Below are positions 19,816 through 32,851 of a stretch of 64,000 nucleotides of DNA, one piece after another. A program made the position numbers and the translations under genes. The notes beneath the pieces were generated by a model. It did no database searches. It saw only the letters and a list, made by a program, of their open reading frames with translations, and was not told the origin of the DNA. Where the stretch lies: assembly GCA_030656015.1 (NCBI GenBank), contig JAUSNX010000014.1, positions 310,001 to 374,000 of the forward strand, written 5' to 3'. Source of the DNA: Methanobacteriaceae archaeon (GTDB lineage Archaea > Methanobacteriota > Methanobacteria > Methanobacteriales > Methanobacteriaceae). Numbering within the stretch: the first letter of the stretch is position 1; each line of letters begins with the position of its first letter.

Positions 19816-20799
19816 TTAATAAAATATTTTGAACAGTATATTATTTTCACTACAAATTAAATAAATTGATATTAGGTAATATATTAAAGCAAAAAAACTT
19901 ATTGAAATAATTAAAAATAAAAACACAGCCATTTTAGTAAGTTTTATGGCAGCATGAATTGTTTCAATGTTTAGATTTTTTTTATTATCTCCAATTAAAT
20001 ATACATTTGGTTTTTCTAATTGTATTTCCAGTGCTCCAGCTGCAGCAGCCATTGTAAAACCAGAATTAGGGCTTGGAGAATTTCTAGCATCTCGCATCAT
20101 TATTCTGAAACTATTTCTCCAATTCATTCTTAAAATAAATGCAGCAATGACAATTATTAAACCCGTGACTCTTGCTGGAATATAATTAAGAATATCATCT
20201 AATTTAGCCGGAAACCAACCAATAAGTGCATTTTCTTCATTTTTATATCCAACCATAGCATCTAAAGTATTTACAATTCTGAAAAACATTGCACCAGGTA
20301 CTCCAAATATAAATGCAAACAAAATAGGTGAGGTGATAGAATCAGTTATATTTTCCGTTAAACTTTCAATTGTAGCGGATATCAGTTGAGAATCTTCTAA
20401 ATTTTTAGTGTCTCGACTTACAAGATAAGAAACTTTTTGTCTGGCTTTTTCTGAATTTAAGGATAAATTAGTTGCAACATCTTTTGAAGATTCAATAAGC
20501 ATTTTTATAGAGAAAGTAGTAGATAACAAAATTCCCGAAATCAAAATATAAATTATATAATTAAATGATGTATAATAAAGAATTATTATAGTTGATAAAG
20601 CAAAAAAAACAGTTAATACAAATGTTAATATGAAACCAGACCATTTACTTTTTATTTTAATTAAATACTGCTTTAAAAAATAAATTGATTGGCCTATCCA
20701 CACTACAGGATGTATTTTTGAAGGGAGTTCGCCCATTAAAAGGTCTATGAAAACTGCTAAAGCTATTATCATGAAAATTAAAGTATCCATGATAAACAA
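19816..20799 (-). CDS. cbiB: Adenosylcobinamide-phosphate synthase (CbiB/CobD type)
   Basis: Integral membrane enzyme that attaches aminopropanol phosphate to adenosylcobyric acid. The 327-residue chain has several membrane spans, the typical FIDLLMGELPSKIHPVVWIG start, SRDTKNL, ESLTENITDSITSP and the RDARNSPSPNSGFTMAAAAG motif. The C-terminal 40 residues form one last span with a short, lysine-poor end. Its first gene position ahead of cbiG suggests a two-gene corrin operon read leftward. Confidence 0.92.
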   Translation of the reverse strand: MFIMDTLIFMIIALAVFIDLLMGELPSKIHPVVWIGQSIYFLKQYLIKIKSKWSGFILTFVLTVFFALSTIIILYYTSFNYIIYILISGILLSTTFSIKMLIESSKDVATNLSLNSEKARQKVSYLVSRDTKNLEDSQLISATIESLTENITDSITSPILFAFIFGVPGAMFFRIVNTLDAMVGYKNEENALIGWFPAKLDDILNYIPARVTGLIIVIAAFILRMNWRNSFRIMMRDARNSPSPNSGFTMAAAAGALEIQLEKPNVYLIGDNKKNLNIETIHAAIKLTKMAVFLFLIISISFFALIYYLISIYLICSENNILFKIFY

Positions 20800-20897
20800 T
20801 ATAAAAACATGAATTATTAATGCTATGCTTGTTAAAAATATAAAATGTAGTATGAATAAAATGTAATAAGGATTATATAAAAATAGGAAGTGAGTAA

Positions 20898-21380
20898 ATG
20901 GCAGATATTCAAGATAAAGTACAAAAATGGCTCGCTGATGAAGGTTATTTCAGACAAAAAGTTCCTGATGAAAATTCAAACTTTCACTTTATTATAAATT
21001 ACCCTGAAGGTCATGTAATTGATGTTATTCAGCCAAAAGGGAAAGATGATATGGTAGTTATTGGCTGTGCAACTAATGTAAGTCCAGAACACTTAAGTCT
21101 AATAAAAAAAATGAGTTCAGATGAAAAAGAAGAATTCATATGGGAATTTAGATTTGCTCTTAATGGTTTAATGGTTGATTTTCAAATTCAACATCCTGAA
21201 AATGTTTTACAAAGTTATGTAGTAAGTTCTGAAATTTATGAAGATGGTTTAACCAAGGATAGATTAATTTCAAGTGTAAAAAGTATTTTTAGAGCTAAAC
21301 TTCAGGGCTTATGGAAGATCCAGCAAAAGTTTGGTGAAGTAGAGAAAGAATCTGGTCATCCAGATGGTATGTACGTTTAA
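20898..21380 (+). CDS. DUF2299 family protein
   Basis: 160-residue soluble protein, apparently of the DUF2299 family found in methanogens and some other archaea. It starts DIQDKVQKWLADEGYF, continues with a beta-rich domain (HFIINYPEGHVIDVIQPKGKDD is a run of strands) and ends with a helical segment. The fold recalls the secretion-chaperone-like group. Function unknown. GGAAGTGAG lies before the ATG. It is the last gene before the replication origin. Confidence 0.65.
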   Translation: MADIQDKVQKWLADEGYFRQKVPDENSNFHFIINYPEGHVIDVIQPKGKDDMVVIGCATNVSPEHLSLIKKMSSDEKEEFIWEFRFALNGLMVDFQIQHPENVLQSYVVSSEIYEDGLTKDRLISSVKSIFRAKLQGLWKIQQKFGEVEKESGHPDGMYV

Positions 21381-21542
21381 AAATTTTTGTTTAAATTAAT
21401 TTTAATTTTTGACTAAAAATAATTTTAAATTTAATATTAATTATAATTCATTTTTTTTTATTTTTTACTTAAATAAATCACTATAATTACTTTTTTACAA
21501 ATGGCCAAATTATTTTCCTATTAAAATTTTTATATTTTTTTC

Positions 21543-21826
21543 AAAGACATATATTTCAACTGTAAAAAATCATTTGAAAATTCTTAAATTGAATTAAAAT
21601 TAATTTTGATATTTCCTTAACAAGAGAGACCTATATTTCAACTGTAAAAATTAAAACAAGCTAATAAAAATTTAAAGAGAGGTATATTTCAAGTGTAAAA
21701 TTTAATGTTAATTAATGAATACTAATAATTTTAATTAAAATCAAAGTGAGAGGTGAATTTCAAGTGTAAAATTATGAAAAATACTTGTAAAAAAAATAGT
21801 GAGACATGTATTTCAACTGTAAAAAA
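21543..21826 (+). repeat. Left cluster of five ORB-type Cdc6-binding repeats
   Basis: Five copies of ATTTCAASTGTAA (S is C or G), all in the same orientation, with cores at 21553-21565, 21635-21647, 21686-21698, 21757-21769 and 21810-21822. Each is followed by extra A residues and preceded by a purine-rich GAGA/GAGG stretch. Spacing is 51-82 bases and irregular. This core matches the short origin-recognition-box element known from the Methanothermobacter thermautotrophicus origin. Confidence 0.88.
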
Positions 21827-22283
21827 ATATTTATTATTAATTTTTTAATAGTAAATTAAAAATATAATTTAATTTAAAAATTTATTTTTAAAAAATATTT
21901 GAATATTATATTATAATTTAAATTTATTATATTTAATTTAGATCTTAAAATAGATTTTATTTATTTTTTCACTTAAAACTTATGTTAAATTTTTTTATTT
22001 TATTTATTTTTTTAAATTTATTTTATAATTTCTTGAAACGTTTGTTTTAATACTATTTAAATAATTTGATTTTTAGTGATATATAATATCAAAATAATAA
22101 AATATTTATTGATAAATTAAATATTTTTAAGAAAAAAGAAAATTTATATATTTTTTAATTTAAATTATATTAATTAAACATAAAATGTTATTATTAATAT
22201 TAAAAATTATTTTATTTAAATTTTTTCAATTATATTAATAATGCCTTTATATTTTTTTATTTTTTCAATTTATATAATTCAAT

Positions 22284-22460
22284 TTTCAGTTGAAATTGAT
22301 GTCTGTGTGAATTTTTTTGTTTACATTTTTTTTGTTTACACTTGAAATTGATGTCTCTCATGATAAAATATATATTTAAAAACACAAAAACATACAATTT
22401 TAAACTTTCATAATAAAAACTTTTATTTGATAGTTAAAATAATATTTTTACACTTGAAAC
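22284..22460 (-). repeat. Right cluster of three inverted ORB-type repeats
   Basis: Three copies of the same element in the opposite direction (TTACASTTGAAAT), with cores at 22284-22296 (TTTCAGTTGAAAT, one mismatch), 22336-22348 and 22448-22460 (last base C). The first two are followed by TGATGTCT, which parallels the GACAT flank of several left copies. Confidence 0.85.
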
Positions 22461-22607
22461 TTACCATCACATGAGTTATAAATAATTTCTATTTAGGAAG
22501 TCTATTAATTCAATTCAGAATTTAATTATTGATTATTAATTCTAACAGTGATTGGTATTTTAATTCAGGAGACCTTAGAAAATGGTCATTTAAATTTTTT
22601 TAAGAGA

Positions 22608-22632
22608 TACATGTCTTTTTGTACATGTCTTT
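22608..22632. repeat. Double TACATGTCTTT direct repeat before cdc6
   Basis: TACATGTCTTT occurs at 22608-22618 and again at 22622-22632, 14 bases apart, 60-85 bases upstream of the cdc6 start. The reverse complement AGACATGTA is the left flank of the ORB copy at 21810. The pair may be a regulator or initiator half-site in the cdc6 promoter. Confidence 0.5.
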
Positions 22633-22691
22633 GTTAGAATTGGGGTATTAACAAATAAATCTCAAGATTTTATATCGGATGTGTGATCTTT

Positions 22692-23840
22692 ATGAATATA
22701 TTTGATGAGTTAGGGGATAAACAAACAGTTTTTCAAGATAAAAAGTTTTTAGATCACAGATTTTTACCAGACAAACTTCCGCATAGGGAAGACCAGATAA
22801 AATCTATAGCTAAATATTGGATAGAGGCCTTAAAAGAAGTTACTCCTCCAGATATTACTATTTATGGAAAAACAGGAACTGGAAAAACAGCTGTAGCTAA
22901 ATTTGCAATGAAACAACTCAAAGAGGCGGCTAAAGAACAAGATATTAATATTAAAACAGAATACATTCGATGCACTGATTATACAACTGAATATCAAGTT
23001 ATTGCTCGTTTATGTCAACAAATGGGGCGTGATGTTCCTTATAGAGGATGGACCAAAGCTGAAGTTATAAATACTTTTAGAAATTTATTTAAAAAGAATG
23101 CTTTTGGTAAAGACTTGATTTTATTAGTTGTATTGGATGAAATAGATATTCTTCTTAGAAACGATGGTGATGGACTTCTTTACACACTTACTCGTACTGA
23201 TAATGTAGCAATATTATCCATTAGTAATTATGTTGATTTTAAAAAATTTATAAAACCTCGTGTTCGAAGTAGTTTAAGGGATAGAGAAATTGTATTCCCA
23301 CCCTATGGTGCTCAACAACTTGTAGATATCCTTGAAGAACGTTCTAATTTGTCTTTTAATGGAGAATCACTTAAAGATGATGTAATACCATTGTGTGCTG
23401 CACTGGCTGCTAAGGAAGAAGGAGATGCTAGATATGCTTTAGATCTTTTAAGAACATCTGGTGAGTTGGCTGATGAAAAAGATTCAGAACTTGTTCTTGG
23501 TGAGTACGTAAGGGAAGCAAAAGATTATATTGAACATAATAAAGTCACTGACATCATAATGACTTTACCAAGTCAGCAACAACGTGTTTTGGAGTCAATA
23601 CTTTATCTAACTAAAAGAAAAGAAGAAATAACTTCTGGGAGACTTTATGAGGTTTATAAAGACATTGCTCGTGGAGACACGGTTTCTTACAGAAGAATTT
23701 TTGACTTTATAAATGAATTAGAGATGTTAGGTCTAATTTCAACCAATACAGTTTCTAGAGGACGTGCAAAAGGAAGAACTAATATAATTGATCTTCAATG
23801 TGATACTGCAGTTCTTGAAGAGGCTATTTGGGGAATGTAG
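22692..23840 (+). CDS. cdc6: Orc1/Cdc6 replication initiator
   Basis: AAA+ protein that binds the ORB repeats next to it and loads the MCM helicase. 382 residues: Walker A GKTGTGKT (59-66), Walker B LVVLDEID (145-152), sensor 1 in ISNYVD, arginines in RVRSSLRDR typical of the origin-binding helix and sensor region, and a C-terminal winged helix (from about 290). Belongs to the Cdc6-1 group by these motifs. The ATG is chosen; an in-frame GTG 9 bases earlier is part of the GTGATC ribosome site. Transcribed away from the origin. Confidence 0.93.
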   Translation: MNIFDELGDKQTVFQDKKFLDHRFLPDKLPHREDQIKSIAKYWIEALKEVTPPDITIYGKTGTGKTAVAKFAMKQLKEAAKEQDINIKTEYIRCTDYTTEYQVIARLCQQMGRDVPYRGWTKAEVINTFRNLFKKNAFGKDLILLVVLDEIDILLRNDGDGLLYTLTRTDNVAILSISNYVDFKKFIKPRVRSSLRDREIVFPPYGAQQLVDILEERSNLSFNGESLKDDVIPLCAALAAKEEGDARYALDLLRTSGELADEKDSELVLGEYVREAKDYIEHNKVTDIIMTLPSQQQRVLESILYLTKRKEEITSGRLYEVYKDIARGDTVSYRRIFDFINELEMLGLISTNTVSRGRAKGRTNIIDLQCDTAVLEEAIWGM

Positions 23841-23952
23841 ATATTTTATTTCTTAATAATATCTAATTTATTATTTTATTTTAAATTCTCATAACATAAC
23901 ATAATATAATAAAAATTAAAATTATTTTAGATTATACTATGTAACTATATAA

Positions 23953-24873
23953 CTAAAATGACTTTATTAAGGCATTTAAAATGGCCATACGCACTGGAAC
24001 GCCATAAAATGCCTGTTCAAAATATTTTCCATATTTGGTATCATCAACATCAGGTGATATTTCATCAACCCTGGGCAATGGATGCATTACAATCAAATCT
24101 TTTCCATTTAAAAGTTCAGAATTGATAAGATAAGCTCCTTTAATTCTTGAATACTCTTCTGGATCTGGGAATCTTTCTTTTTGTATTCTAGTAACATATA
24201 ATACATCTACTTCATCTAAAACATCATGAATATTATCTGTTTCTCTGGTTACTGCTTTAGCCCCTTTCAAATCATGAAGAGTTTCTTGTGGCATTTTAAG
24301 TTCGGGTGGAGAAACAAAACTCATTTTTGCCCCGAACATTCCTAAAGCATAAGAAAGAGAGTGCACAGTTCTCCCATATTTTAAATCGCCAATTAAAGCT
24401 ACATTGAGGCCTTTTATTTTCCCAAAAACTCTTTTCATAGTATAAAGATCCAGCAAAGTTTGTGTAGGATGCTGACCTGCACCATCTCCTGCATTAATAA
24501 TAGGAACATCTACTATATCTGAAACATAGCGTGCTGCACCTTCTAAATTATGTCTTATTACTAATGCATCAGCATATTCTGCAACCATACGAGCAGTATC
24601 AGCTAAATTTTCTCCTTTTGTGACAGAACTAGCCCCAGTTTCTGCAAAACCTATTACTCCACCACCTAATCTTTTCATTGATGTTTCAAATGATAATCGA
24701 GTTCTGGTGGATGGTTCATAAAACATCATTCCCAGGATTTTACCCCCCATATTTTGAGACATTTCCTGAGACCGGGCCACGGGTTCTAGCTTTTCAGCCT
24801 GCTTTAAAATGAAATTTATGTCATCTTTACTAAAATCTTTAATAGAAATAATATTTTTAAGTGAAAAGGACAT
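23953..24873 (-). CDS. pyrB: Aspartate carbamoyltransferase catalytic subunit
   Basis: Joins carbamoyl phosphate to aspartate in pyrimidine synthesis. 306 residues with the carbamoyl-phosphate motif [13 protein letters not shown] (about 51-63), the [11 protein letters not shown] loop and the final HPLPRVDEI. The start with GGAGGGTATA upstream is used, dropping four residues of a longer frame. The regulatory subunit gene pyrI is not in the window. Confidence 0.94.
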   Translation of the reverse strand: MSFSLKNIISIKDFSKDDINFILKQAEKLEPVARSQEMSQNMGGKILGMMFYEPSTRTRLSFETSMKRLGGGVIGFAETGASSVTKGENLADTARMVAEYADALVIRHNLEGAARYVSDIVDVPIINAGDGAGQHPTQTLLDLYTMKRVFGKIKGLNVALIGDLKYGRTVHSLSYALGMFGAKMSFVSPPELKMPQETLHDLKGAKAVTRETDNIHDVLDEVDVLYVTRIQKERFPDPEEYSRIKGAYLINSELLNGKDLIVMHPLPRVDEISPDVDDTKYGKYFEQAFYGVPVRMAILNALIKSF

Positions 24874-25064
24874 TATACCCTCCATTTACGATTTATTTTT
24901 TTATTTTTTTATTTTATTTATTTTATTTATTATACTTTATTCATTAATTTATGTAAAAATGTTTCAGGTGTTAAATAAGGTTGTATAGCTCGATAAATTT
25001 ATTATTATTAATACTGAAAATAATTTATCAAATAAAATTTATAATATTATTAGGGGGTGAATAC

Positions 25065-25949
25065 TTGAAAAAATATTTAATGGGCTTGTTGGTCCTAATA
25101 TTTTTCCTTTTAGGGCCTTGTTCTGCATCTAGTCCTCAAGAAGTTTCGGATGCCATAGTTACTCCTGATAGTCAGCAATACATAACTGAAGCTGGAAGTA
25201 AAAGTGGTAATAATACTCAATTTCAGGTCTATACTCAGAATTTACAAGGCTTTCCAACTAATGGATCTAGTTTTGTAGTTATAAGTTCTGGAAACGCATC
25301 TGGAATAAATGGAACTCCTTCAGGCAGATCTTTGTATGTGGGGAGTGGAAATTCCAGTACTAATGGCCAGTACAGTAATCGAAACAACTTTTCCTATGAT
25401 ATTGCCAATGTTTTTTTTAAAATTAAATTACCTAAAGGCGCTAAAACTCTCAGTTTTGACTGGAAATTTGCTACAGCAGAAAATGGGACTGAAAAACTAT
25501 TTTACCAGGACTGGGCTCGAGTAGTGATAAACTACGCTGGTCAAACTTATAATATTCTATTATTGCCTGATGGAAAAGCAGTAGATGTAAACAGCACAAT
25601 ACCATACTCAAACACAGTATTTGGTAATTTTACACCTAATGATGTTAAGTATGGTTATGTAACTGGTACAACAACTCCTGGTGTTTACCATGTTACCTTT
25701 GATGTGTCTCAATGGGCTGGTAAGGAAATAGAATTGGATTTTTGGGTAGCTGACGAGAATGATGGAGTAGTAGACAGTGCTTTATTCATTGATAACCTCC
25801 ATATATCTGTAGAAGAGCCATCTAAAAATTTTAGTACTAATGTAAATGCTGAAACACTTCCTATGCAAAAAACAGGAGTTCCTATAGGAGTATTAATTGT
25901 AGGATTACTAAGTACGCTGTCTGGAATCATTTACAGTAAAAAACAGTAA
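25065..25949 (+). CDS. Secreted surface protein with C-terminal membrane anchor
   Basis: 294 residues from a TTG that has GGGGGTGA 4 bases upstream. A signal peptide (KKYLMGLLVLIFFLLGPCSAS) opens the protein; about 230 residues of beta-type, serine-, asparagine- and glycine-rich sequence follow, containing SFDWKFATAE and a late DENDGVVDSALFIDNLHIS stretch reminiscent of choice-of-anchor cell-surface domains. The end is TGVPIGVLIVGLLSTLSGI plus YSKKQ, a membrane anchor with positive tail. Many N-x-S/T sites. No ligand can be named. Confidence 0.65.
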   Translation: MKKYLMGLLVLIFFLLGPCSASSPQEVSDAIVTPDSQQYITEAGSKSGNNTQFQVYTQNLQGFPTNGSSFVVISSGNASGINGTPSGRSLYVGSGNSSTNGQYSNRNNFSYDIANVFFKIKLPKGAKTLSFDWKFATAENGTEKLFYQDWARVVINYAGQTYNILLLPDGKAVDVNSTIPYSNTVFGNFTPNDVKYGYVTGTTTPGVYHVTFDVSQWAGKEIELDFWVADENDGVVDSALFIDNLHISVEEPSKNFSTNVNAETLPMQKTGVPIGVLIVGLLSTLSGIIYSKKQ

Positions 25950-26132
25950 AATCAAAAATCCAAATATTTATTTTTTATTTTCTATTTTAGTAACATATTA
26001 TTTCACTAAAATCAATTTTTTAATTTTAGTTGTGATAAACTAAAATAAATAAATAATTATTATTAACATTAAATTAGAATCAAAAATAAAAATTAAATTA
26101 GTAAAAAATATATTTATTTCTATTTATTTTAA

Positions 26133-26864
26133 TTATAACTTCCTAGAAAAACTTAAATAGCCTGTATGACCAACCATACGAGTTTTTGGCCTAGTTCCTT
26201 TAACTTTAACCTCAATTTCTCTTAAAATACATTCAATAGTATTTATTTCAGAAAATCCAACTTTTTTAGAGATTTTATGAAGAATTTGTACTTGTTCTAT
26301 ATATGGTGCATATACTGCCAGCCAACCACCTGTTTTTAAGCTTTCATATACTGATTCCAGTAATTCATATGGCTTTGGAAGATCTAAAAATACTAAATCA
26401 ACATTTTCCTCATCAATACCCTCTTTAATATCTTTATTTTTAATTTCAACATTTTTTAATTGAAATTGGTCAATATTGGACTGAGCTATTTGAGCAAAAT
26501 CCTCTCTAATTTCATAACTATAAACTTTTCCCTCATTTCCTACTACATTAGCAAAATGAAGAGCTATGGCCCCGGCACCAGTACCGGCATCTACTACACG
26601 ATCTCCACAGCCTAAACCAGTGTATGAAATCACTATCCCTATATCTTTAGGAAGTAAAATAGAACATCTGCGTTGCATGAGTTCAATTAAATCATTTACA
26701 TCGGCCTTAACTACTTTGATATGTTTTCCCATATGGGTTTCTAGAGTATCTCCTGGAATACAATCTTGAAGATCTTCTTTTTTTATTATTCCTAAATCAT
26801 TCTGAAAATCCTGTTCTAAATTAAGTATGTATTTCTTCCCTCTTTCATCTATTAAAATAAGCAA
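26133..26864 (-). CDS. tRNA (adenine-58-N1)-methyltransferase, TrmI type
   Basis: SAM-dependent enzyme that in archaea makes m1A57/58 in the T loop. 243 residues: N-terminal beta domain (1-75), then a Rossmann domain with VVDAGTGAGAIALHFA (about 101-116), SYEIREDF and FLDLPKPYE (catalytic aspartate motif). It ends with an EIEVKVKGTRPKTRMVGHTGYL element seen in this family. Downstream neighbour of hef in the same direction, 64 bases apart. Confidence 0.88.
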   Translation of the reverse strand: MLILIDERGKKYILNLEQDFQNDLGIIKKEDLQDCIPGDTLETHMGKHIKVVKADVNDLIELMQRRCSILLPKDIGIVISYTGLGCGDRVVDAGTGAGAIALHFANVVGNEGKVYSYEIREDFAQIAQSNIDQFQLKNVEIKNKDIKEGIDEENVDLVFLDLPKPYELLESVYESLKTGGWLAVYAPYIEQVQILHKISKKVGFSEINTIECILREIEVKVKGTRPKTRMVGHTGYLSFSRKL

Positions 26865-26928
26865 ATTATCACCTTGTTAAATTAATATATTTATTATAAA
26901 CATTTTAATCATGAATCAATACTTTAAT

Positions 26929-29310
26929 CTAATCAATGAGTTTCTTTTCTTCAGTAACTTTGATTCTTTTTAGCTCTCCCTCAACAACTTTTTTAATGGT
27001 TTTTGCAATTTTTTTCCCAATCCCATCTACTTTCTGAAGATCATCTTCCGTGGCATTGATTATTTTTTTTATAGAGCCAAATTCTTCAAGAAGTTTACGG
27101 GCATTAACTGGCCCTACATTAGGTAAGGATTCCACAATAAAAAGTTGTTGTTCTAAAAATGTTAATGGTTTTTTTTCTGTTCGTACTTGAACTGGTGGTC
27201 TGTTTTGGCCCTGTTCCCTAATAGCAATACGCCTTATCATAGCAGCAGTATCATCCGAAGAACGAGTGGGAATTATTGGTATTCCAAAATCAACAGCTAT
27301 AGCTGATAAAGCTCCCCGAATAGCATTGGGATTCATAAATCCAGAATAAAGGTTATCCCCTTCTAATATGAGTACAGGCTTTTTAAATTCTTCCACCATC
27401 TCTTTGGCCTGTTTATATAATCTTTTATCTGCAATAGAACTTATAAAATCGGAGGCAGTTTTTCTCTCTATTCCTACCTCATCTGTTATTTGATAATCTG
27501 CCACAGCCATAGTTTTAATTTCAATATCCACACCTAATTTTGTCAATTCTCTTAAAACACGTGAATTTCCTTCTCTAGAATCAGCATATATTAACGGTTT
27601 AAGAGATTGAGTGGATTTTAAAGGTATTTTAGGAGGAAGATCTTCAATATTTCCATCATTTCCATTATTATCTAAGGCTTCAGTTTTTTCTAGTTCTAAA
27701 TTTGTGATCTTAGAATTATTTTTAGTATTATCATTTTCGTCAGTTTGCAATGAACTCAATGAAGCAGAATTTCCATGGAAAGGTTTTATTTTTAGATTGC
27801 TTAAAGCTGAAGCATCTCCTAATTGTTCCTTCATTTTTTTCTCTTTATGAATACTTGACCAGTAATATCCTTCGTCCCTAGTCCCTTTGGTAATAAGAAC
27901 TTTCATTTTACCAGTATTTTTCCTTCCAGTACGTCCCCTTCGTTGTATCATTCTAATTTCTGAAGGAACAGGTTCATAAAGCACCACTAGATCTACTGCA
28001 GGTATGTCAATACCTTCTTCGGCCACACTGGTTGATAGTAAAACATCATAGGTGCCTATTCTAAAAGATTTAATGATTTTTTTTTGCTCTTTTTGAGTGA
28101 GACCCTTCTCACCATTACTTTTTCCCTGTCCAAAGAATTTAACAGCATTAATATTTTCTTTTTCGCAACATTGGTAAATCTGTTCTAGTGTATCACGATA
28201 TTGGGTAAATACAATTACCTTTGATTTATTTTTTAGTTCCTTTTGAAGAATTTTTATAAGTTTATTTAATTTAGGATGTTCTACTCCCATTTCATATGCT
28301 TTTTTGGTGAGAATCATGGCCGGAGCAAAATCTGCATCCACAATTAATCCTTTGGCAGCTTTAGTATTCTTTTTCCCCAGCCTGATGAAATAATGCTGTA
28401 AGGTACTAATTCCCTGGGTTTCCAAAAGTTCTAGCGCATGTTGCACATTTATGGAGGCAGCAATCAATGAAATGGCCCGGAAACACTCTTTGGGTGGAGT
28501 AGTACTACGAGCAATACGGTTTTGAACTTTTCCACGGGCCATTAATAGATCTTTTTTGCCGACTGAAATGGTAGGCAGTACTTCCATACTCTTGAGTAAT
28601 TTTAAACGCTGTTTAAGAGCTTTATTTAAATGTTCTTTTATCCTTTTTTGCTCTTCTCCCATTTCCACACTTACCCATTCCACTTCAATGGGGTTGAAAT
28701 AAGGAGATACATCAGGATCTTCTTCATTTTTAATAATTACTTCCTGAATGAAGAGATTTTCACAAACACATTTTATTTTATCTTTATCAGAACCCGGAGA
28801 CGCGGTTAAACCTAAAATCAAGGGATTTTGTGCATCAGGTAAATAGCGAGAGGCCAAGTATACATATGCATATGATCCCACACCCCGATGGCACTCGTCA
28901 AATACCATTAAAGAAACATCTTTTAAGGAGTATCGATTATTAATAAGGTCGGATTCTACTGTTTGTGGTGTTGCACAGATTATTTGAGATTCATCCCATC
29001 TTTTCGTCCTTTCTTCGGGTTTTATGGCTCCTGTAATGGATGTGGAGCTAACAGTTAAGAACTCCCGGAAGCTTTCCTCATGCTGGACTACCAGTGGTTT
29101 ACTAGGTGCCACTACCAGTACTTTGGAGTTAGGGATCTTTTCCAGCCTATCCGCGGCCACTAAAGCGGCCACAATAGTTTTCCCTAGGGCTGTGGGGGCC
29201 ACTATCATAGTATTCCCTTTTTTTAAAACATCTGCAGCCAGTAACTGCTGATAAAGACGGGCCTCAACCTTGTTAGGATGGACAAGGAAATGGCTGATAT
29301 ACTTTTCCAT
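26929..29310 (-). CDS. hef: Hef helicase-nuclease (XPF/FANCM family)
   Basis: Processes stalled replication forks. 793 residues. Helicase part: Walker A APTALGKT (38-45), DECH (138-141), SAT-type LTASPG, and motif [10 protein letters not shown] (456-463). A low-complexity Asn/Asp/Glu-rich linker (about 520-565) leads to an XPF nuclease domain with [10 protein letters not shown] (576-585) and the catalytic ERKTASD (615-621). Two helix-hairpin-helix motifs close the chain (728-775). All catalytic residues appear present. Lying 4 kb past the origin fits a group of replication and repair genes. Confidence 0.93.
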   Translation of the reverse strand: MEKYISHFLVHPNKVEARLYQQLLAADVLKKGNTMIVAPTALGKTIVAALVAADRLEKIPNSKVLVVAPSKPLVVQHEESFREFLTVSSTSITGAIKPEERTKRWDESQIICATPQTVESDLINNRYSLKDVSLMVFDECHRGVGSYAYVYLASRYLPDAQNPLILGLTASPGSDKDKIKCVCENLFIQEVIIKNEEDPDVSPYFNPIEVEWVSVEMGEEQKRIKEHLNKALKQRLKLLKSMEVLPTISVGKKDLLMARGKVQNRIARSTTPPKECFRAISLIAASINVQHALELLETQGISTLQHYFIRLGKKNTKAAKGLIVDADFAPAMILTKKAYEMGVEHPKLNKLIKILQKELKNKSKVIVFTQYRDTLEQIYQCCEKENINAVKFFGQGKSNGEKGLTQKEQKKIIKSFRIGTYDVLLSTSVAEEGIDIPAVDLVVLYEPVPSEIRMIQRRGRTGRKNTGKMKVLITKGTRDEGYYWSSIHKEKKMKEQLGDASALSNLKIKPFHGNSASLSSLQTDENDNTKNNSKITNLELEKTEALDNNGNDGNIEDLPPKIPLKSTQSLKPLIYADSREGNSRVLRELTKLGVDIEIKTMAVADYQITDEVGIERKTASDFISSIADKRLYKQAKEMVEEFKKPVLILEGDNLYSGFMNPNAIRGALSAIAVDFGIPIIPTRSSDDTAAMIRRIAIREQGQNRPPVQVRTEKKPLTFLEQQLFIVESLPNVGPVNARKLLEEFGSIKKIINATEDDLQKVDGIGKKIAKTIKKVVEGELKRIKVTEEKKLID

Positions 29311-29475
29311 GATTTTGTATATTAAAAAGGAAACATATAAAAAATGTGTTTTTGAAAATTAGAATTCGCCCAAAAGATAAAATTTTGGAAATTTTTTTAA
29401 AGAATTTAAAGTTAATTTATAAGAAATAGTTTATAAGTAATGAATTAATTGGAAAATGTTTTTAATAGAAATGAA

Positions 29476-30663
29476 CTACTTTTCAACAATCAAATTCTTG
29501 AAATCATCAAATACTACCTCTAAGCCACACATACTGGGCACATAATTAGCTGCTTTTGCTGAATCAACTCCAATTACTTCAAATCCAAGCTCTTCTATGG
29601 GAGAAACTACCATACAAGTGTCACAGACCAGTTTACCTCCTGCATTCTCAATCATTTTGGTATAACCCATTCTCTCAGCTGCAGCCTTCATATTAATAGA
29701 TGTACATAACCAGAGTTTATTTTTCAATTTTTTACCATGTAAAGTCTCTGCTATATCTCTTATCTCGTCCAAAGAGGCGTGCGGACACCCTAAACATATT
29801 AAATCGGCTTTTTCGCTGCTGGTGGAAAGTTTTTCCCGAACTTCTTGTATTTCTTCACGACCAACGGTTATATTATCATTAGCGTCTTCAAGAGCAGCAT
29901 TTTGATATTCTGGAGTAATATTTTCTATATGGTACAAAGCTACTGCTCCTGAAGATGCCAAAGCAGCACCCATTCCTTTAAGATTATCAACTAAGGGCCT
30001 ATTGCTCATTTTAAAGTAAGGTATTCCATCACCTACTTTTTGACCTACTAAATATCCTAAAGCACCGTAATCTGCTCCCTTAAGTTCACACTGCACATCT
30101 ACTATCAAGTTGGTCTTACGATTTTCTTCCAGATGATAACCATAAGCAGGTGTTTTTCCACATATGGCTGCGGCCAGGGCTCCAGGCCCTCCTTCCCGAT
30201 TGGTTTTAGCTCCTAGAACAGAATTTCCATAGGCCACGGCCGATGATTCTGACCAGGCGATATGTGATCCCTGCAGAGGCACGTTTCCAATAAGGTATGG
30301 TGTACAAGTACAGGTAGTCATAACATCCATTTTTCCATAGGCTTCCACGATTCTCTTCTGTCTGGTGGTGAATTCAGGTGAAAATCCTAACTCTTCCCAT
30401 TGATCAAGGTCTACTCCAGCAGGATTCAATGTGGATGGGATTTTGGTACGGGCCTGAGGATCTTGGGCCAGATCTTCTAGATACTCTAGCCCAGCATCAC
30501 CAATAGTTTTGTAGGAAACCCCTGAAACCTGGGCCGAGGTGATATTCACCAGTTTTTCAGCTTCATATATGTCGCCTAGGGCCACTAGAATTTCCATACT
30601 TTTTCTAATGGTTTCTCCATACTCTCCCTGGCACATTTTTTCTTCTTTTTTGGTAAGGTGCAT
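29476..30663 (-). CDS. Aconitase X catalytic-domain protein, probable phosphomevalonate dehydratase large subunit
   Basis: DUF521/aconitase X, 395 residues. Cysteines likely to hold the Fe-S cluster occur in [19 protein letters not shown] and CDTCMVV. In archaea this protein, with a small DUF126 subunit, dehydrates mevalonate 5-phosphate in the modified mevalonate pathway. The small-subunit gene is not seen in the window; the product's next enzyme (UbiD-like) is at 6.5-7.8 kb. A proline-metabolism role known for bacterial members is less likely here. GGGAT precedes the ATG. Confidence 0.85.
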   Translation of the reverse strand: MHLTKKEEKMCQGEYGETIRKSMEILVALGDIYEAEKLVNITSAQVSGVSYKTIGDAGLEYLEDLAQDPQARTKIPSTLNPAGVDLDQWEELGFSPEFTTRQKRIVEAYGKMDVMTTCTCTPYLIGNVPLQGSHIAWSESSAVAYGNSVLGAKTNREGGPGALAAAICGKTPAYGYHLEENRKTNLIVDVQCELKGADYGALGYLVGQKVGDGIPYFKMSNRPLVDNLKGMGAALASSGAVALYHIENITPEYQNAALEDANDNITVGREEIQEVREKLSTSSEKADLICLGCPHASLDEIRDIAETLHGKKLKNKLWLCTSINMKAAAERMGYTKMIENAGGKLVCDTCMVVSPIEELGFEVIGVDSAKAANYVPSMCGLEVVFDDFKNLIVEK

Positions 30664-30916
30664 TTTAATCCCTTTTTAAATAATTATATAATTTATAATT
30701 TTTTTATTAGATATCATAATTCATATTAGAATTGAATTTATTATAATAATTAATTTCTTTATTCAACTAAATAAATTATTTTTTAATATAGCAATTTTAA
30801 ATTCATCGGATTTTTAGATTAAATGGTTAAAGAAACCATAAATCAGCAAAATCATTAAGAAATTAAATTCAAACAGAATTAATTAAAAAAATAAAAAATA
30901 TTCAAAATGGATTTAT

Positions 30917-32639
<1,723 letters not shown>

Positions 32640-32851
32640 TTAATCATACCTCTATTATTTATTTTTAAAAATATTTGTCGATTTTATTCTTTTTCGACTA
32701 GAATTTAATTAAAATTACTAAAATTATAATATTCGATCAATGACTGTCTTTTGATATATTATTTGATTCGAGTGAATTAAATCAATTTTGAGAAATTATA
32801 TATCTAAATTAGATTACTTTTTAATACTCAAATACATCAAATAACTATTTC

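Larger units (their letters stand above)
21543..22465. other. Chromosomal replication origin (oriC)
   Basis: A gene-free 1.3-kb stretch directly upstream of cdc6/orc1 with eight Cdc6-binding repeats. Five on the left point one way and three on the right the opposite way, flanking about 460 bases of almost pure A and T (21827-22283) that would serve as the unwinding element. This is the classic archaeal arrangement of origin and initiator gene. Calling it the active origin rests on homology; a strand-composition (GC-skew) switch across the whole chromosome would confirm it. Confidence 0.88.

Noticed and set aside
21543-22465. Repeated short sequences in a gene-free AT-rich region as a CRISPR array
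   Set aside because: The units are only 13 bases with irregular spacing, occur in both directions, and lie beside cdc6; they fit origin recognition boxes. No cas gene is present.
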